Shown here: piece after piece, positions 32,426-34,173 of the stretch
How the letters are laid out: each line of letters begins with the position of its first letter
Numbering within the stretch: position 1 is the stretch's first letter
Source: an uncultured Opitutia bacterium
GTDB lineage: Bacteria > Verrucomicrobiota > Verrucomicrobiia > Opitutales > Opitutaceae
Direction: 5' to 3'
Assembly: GCA_903869665.1 (NCBI GenBank)
Contig: CAIPZZ010000212.1
Span: 1 to 34,173, forward strand
DNA: 34,173 nucleotides
Position numbers and translations under genes: made by a program
Notes under the pieces: generated by a model
The model's database searches: none
Told to the model about the DNA's origin: nothing
What the model saw: the letters and a program-made list of their open reading frames with translations, nothing else

Positions 32426-34042
32426 TCACAGGCCGAGCGGCCTGAGGCCCGCGAAAAACTCGGCGAGCAGCGGCTCGGCGGCGATCCGGTCCCAAGGCCG
32501 GTTGCTGGACACGCGCACAAAGAGCTGCTCGCCCGAGGTGAGAAAGCCGTGCCGCCACGCGAGCCCGAGCAGCTCGCGCGGCGAGAGCGGGTTGATTTGC
32601 AGCACGGGCCGGCCGGCGTTGAGGTGCCAATACCAGGTGTGCTGCGGGTGGCCGGCAGCGTCCTTGAAAAACAGGTGGATAGGCGGCGGCAGCGCCCGGC
32701 CGGCAACGGCTAGCGCCTCCGTGCGCGGCCCCGGCTGCTGCACCCAGCCCGAGCCAGGCCAGCACGATTCCGGCGTGTGCGACTCGACGAGGCTGACGGG
32801 GACCTTGCCCGGCGCCCACCAGGCCAGGTAGAGCGTGATCTGCTCGACGCCGCCATCAGCCGCGCGCCGCTGGTAGGTGCGCTGCATGAGCGTGTCAGTC
32901 TCCAGCGTCGGTGTGAACTGCCGCAGGTCGTCAGTTGTCACCCGCTCCCACCCGGCCGGTGTGGCGGGCACGAGACGCGCGAGGTCGGGCGCGGCGGCGG
33001 AAGCCGCGCCGTCGCGCGGGCCGTGGGTGCCGAGCGCAAACAGTGCCACGAGCGCCGCCGCCAGTGCGAGCCCGCCCGGCAGCAGGCAGCGCAGCGGGGA
33101 CCTGGGCCCGCCGTCCAGCGGGGCCAGCGGCGGCGCGGCAGGAGCGCGCGTCTCCAGCAGCAACGCCAACCCTCCGAGCATCGCCGCCGTCACACCGAGG
33201 ACGGCGAAACCCGTCCAATCATGCCACGCGCCGGCGATGTCTACCCCAGCGTTGGCGAGCAACGTGAGCGTGAGCGAGCGGACGACATTCATCCCCACCG
33301 CGAGCGGCACGGCCAGCGCCACGAGCAGCGCTCGCGCAGCGGGCCGTCGCACCAGCGTGGCCGAAAAAAAGAGACCGGCCACCACGCACGCCACGAGACT
33401 GCGCACGCCACTGCACGCCTCCTCGACCCCCACGCTCGTCCGCGCGAGCTCGATGACGTTGCCGTCCTGCACCGCCAGGATGCCGAGCAGGTGCAGCGCG
33501 TTTAGCACGACCCCCGACACCCAAAGCTGGAGCGAGCCGGTCAACCGCGTGTAGGTGCCCGGCGGGATGGGCGCGCTGAGCGGCCAGAGGGCGAGCGCGG
33601 CGAGCGCCGGCCAGTTGAGGGGCATGAAGCGCACGCGCCCGTCCGCGAGGCCGAGCAGCGCGCCGAGCAGCAGCAGCGCCAGCGCCACCGCGAGCACAAA
33701 GCCCACGAGCGCGTTGGACCAGTCGAGCGCCGCCGCGTAAAGCCCGCCCGCCGCCAACAGCACCAGCCCCGCCGCCAGCGCGAGCGCCGTCCCGGCCGAA
33801 GCCCACGGCGAGGCCGGCAGCCAACGCCACGGTCCGCGCGCGCGGGCCTCATGCAGCAAAACGAGGAATAGAACCGGCGTGAAAATCGCGTGCGACAGGT
33901 CGGGGTTGCCCCGCCACTCGATCAGGAACAACGCGTAGAACGCCGCCGCCAACAGCCCCGCGAGCGCGACGATCACCGCCGTGGCCGCGTCCGCGCGCAC
34001 AGATGGCGCGGACGGCGGGGTGGCAGGAGCGGCGGCGGGCAT
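32426..34042 (-). CDS. Exosortase fused to an EpsI domain
   Basis: 538 residues from the ATG giving MPAAAPATPPSAPSV; the longer ORF starts at a TTG. The first 320 residues are an exosortase with about eight membrane helices and the catalytic triad in order: Cys210 in VEEACSGVRSL, Arg255 in MNVVRSL, and His274 in AWHDWTGFAVLG. Exosortases cut and transfer proteins with PEP-CTERM type sorting tails during export of matrix polymers. The rest is an EpsI domain (about 350-538), marked by HTPESCWPGSGW, the motif that in EpsI reads HxPExCxPGxGW. Fusions of both domains are known. No PEP-CTERM target protein is in this window. The downstream microprotein ORF may belong with it. Confidence 0.92.
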   Translation of the reverse strand: MPAAAPATPPSAPSVRADAATAVIVALAGLLAAAFYALFLIEWRGNPDLSHAIFTPVLFLVLLHEARARGPWRWLPASPWASAGTALALAAGLVLLAAGGLYAAALDWSNALVGFVLAVALALLLLGALLGLADGRVRFMPLNWPALAALALWPLSAPIPPGTYTRLTGSLQLWVSGVVLNALHLLGILAVQDGNVIELARTSVGVEEACSGVRSLVACVVAGLFFSATLVRRPAARALLVALAVPLAVGMNVVRSLTLTLLANAGVDIAGAWHDWTGFAVLGVTAAMLGGLALLLETRAPAAPPLAPLDGGPRSPLRCLLPGGLALAAALVALFALGTHGPRDGAASAAAPDLARLVPATPAGWERVTTDDLRQFTPTLETDTLMQRTYQRRAADGGVEQITLYLAWWAPGKVPVSLVESHTPESCWPGSGWVQQPGPRTEALAVAGRALPPPIHLFFKDAAGHPQHTWYWHLNAGRPVLQINPLSPRELLGLAWRHGFLTSGEQLFVRVSSNRPWDRIAAEPLLAEFFAGLRPLGL

Positions 34043-34120
34043 GGCAATAGCATTCAACCACTCCCGCTCGGCAAAGGCAAACCCGTTGAACGACGGCAAG
34101 GGCTTAGCATGTAGGGGCGC

Positions 34121-34173
34121 AGGCTTGCTGCGCCCTCCCTGGCTGGCGTTAGCTCATTAGGCGCAGCAAGCCT
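34121..34173. repeat. Palindromic repeat cut by the window edge
   Basis: AGGCTTGCTGCGCC (34121-34134) and GGCGCAGCAAGCCT (34160-34173) are perfect reverse complements. The left arm is preceded by GTAGGGGCGC, so the right arm probably continues past the window with GCGCCCCTAC. It lies upstream of the exosortase gene and differs from the other repeat families here. Confidence 0.75.

Overview
The window looks like a stretch of chromosome from a GC-rich Verrucomicrobiota bacterium, most likely close to Opitutaceae/Opitutales. This is inferred from protein family content: an alternative complex III (ACIII) cluster, a short EF-Ts, a verrucomicrobial-type RpoZ, a fused exosortase-EpsI, a DUF2271/ApbE/PepSY flavin cluster and many palindromic intergenic repeats. 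No rRNA or tRNA gene was seen, so the assignment is not formally proven.

Layout. 1-3.5 kb: 3' end of a GH43 glycosidase, a secreted two-domain cupin protein, a small secreted hypothetical, then smpB and rpoZ. 3.7-15.0 kb: one long minus-strand, mostly translationally coupled respiratory operon, read from 15.0 down to 3.7 kb. It encodes a tiny exported protein, ActA-ActB-ActC-ActD-ActE-ActF (ACIII, quinol:cytochrome c oxidoreductase), a small one-helix protein, and three subunits resembling cbb3 oxidase subunits I, II and III. The subunit I homologue has lost six of the seven histidines that bind haem and CuB, so it cannot be a working oxidase core. It may be a dead scaffold that docks two extra membrane cytochromes c to ACIII. 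This is the most interesting system in the window.

15.1-17.6 kb: a carboxymuconolactone decarboxylase-family protein, SurE, and then an AT-richer hypothetical gene flanked by complementary 7-mers and hairpins that resemble an integron-type gene cassette. 17.7-23.2 kb: translation genes (rpsA with six S1 domains; rpsB-tsf) and a DUF983 zinc-ribbon membrane protein. Between them lies a gene-poor 1.3 kb zone with terminators, micro-ORFs, a multi-hairpin RNA candidate and two copies of a palindromic repeat.

23.2-31.6 kb: a plus-strand series with a fused ABCG-type ABC transporter, a lipoprotein, a large secreted helical protein, a DUF2271 protein, an ApbE-DUF2271 fusion, a PepSY-type membrane protein and a GspG-like protein lacking the prepilin signal. 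The ApbE/DUF2271/PepSY genes suggest an extracytosolic flavin-linked redox module. 31.7-34.2 kb: a cyclophilin, a possible 29-residue membrane microprotein and an exosortase-EpsI fusion on the minus strand, ending in another palindromic repeat cut by the window edge.

All calls come from reading the sequence and the supplied ORF track. No alignment or database search was run.
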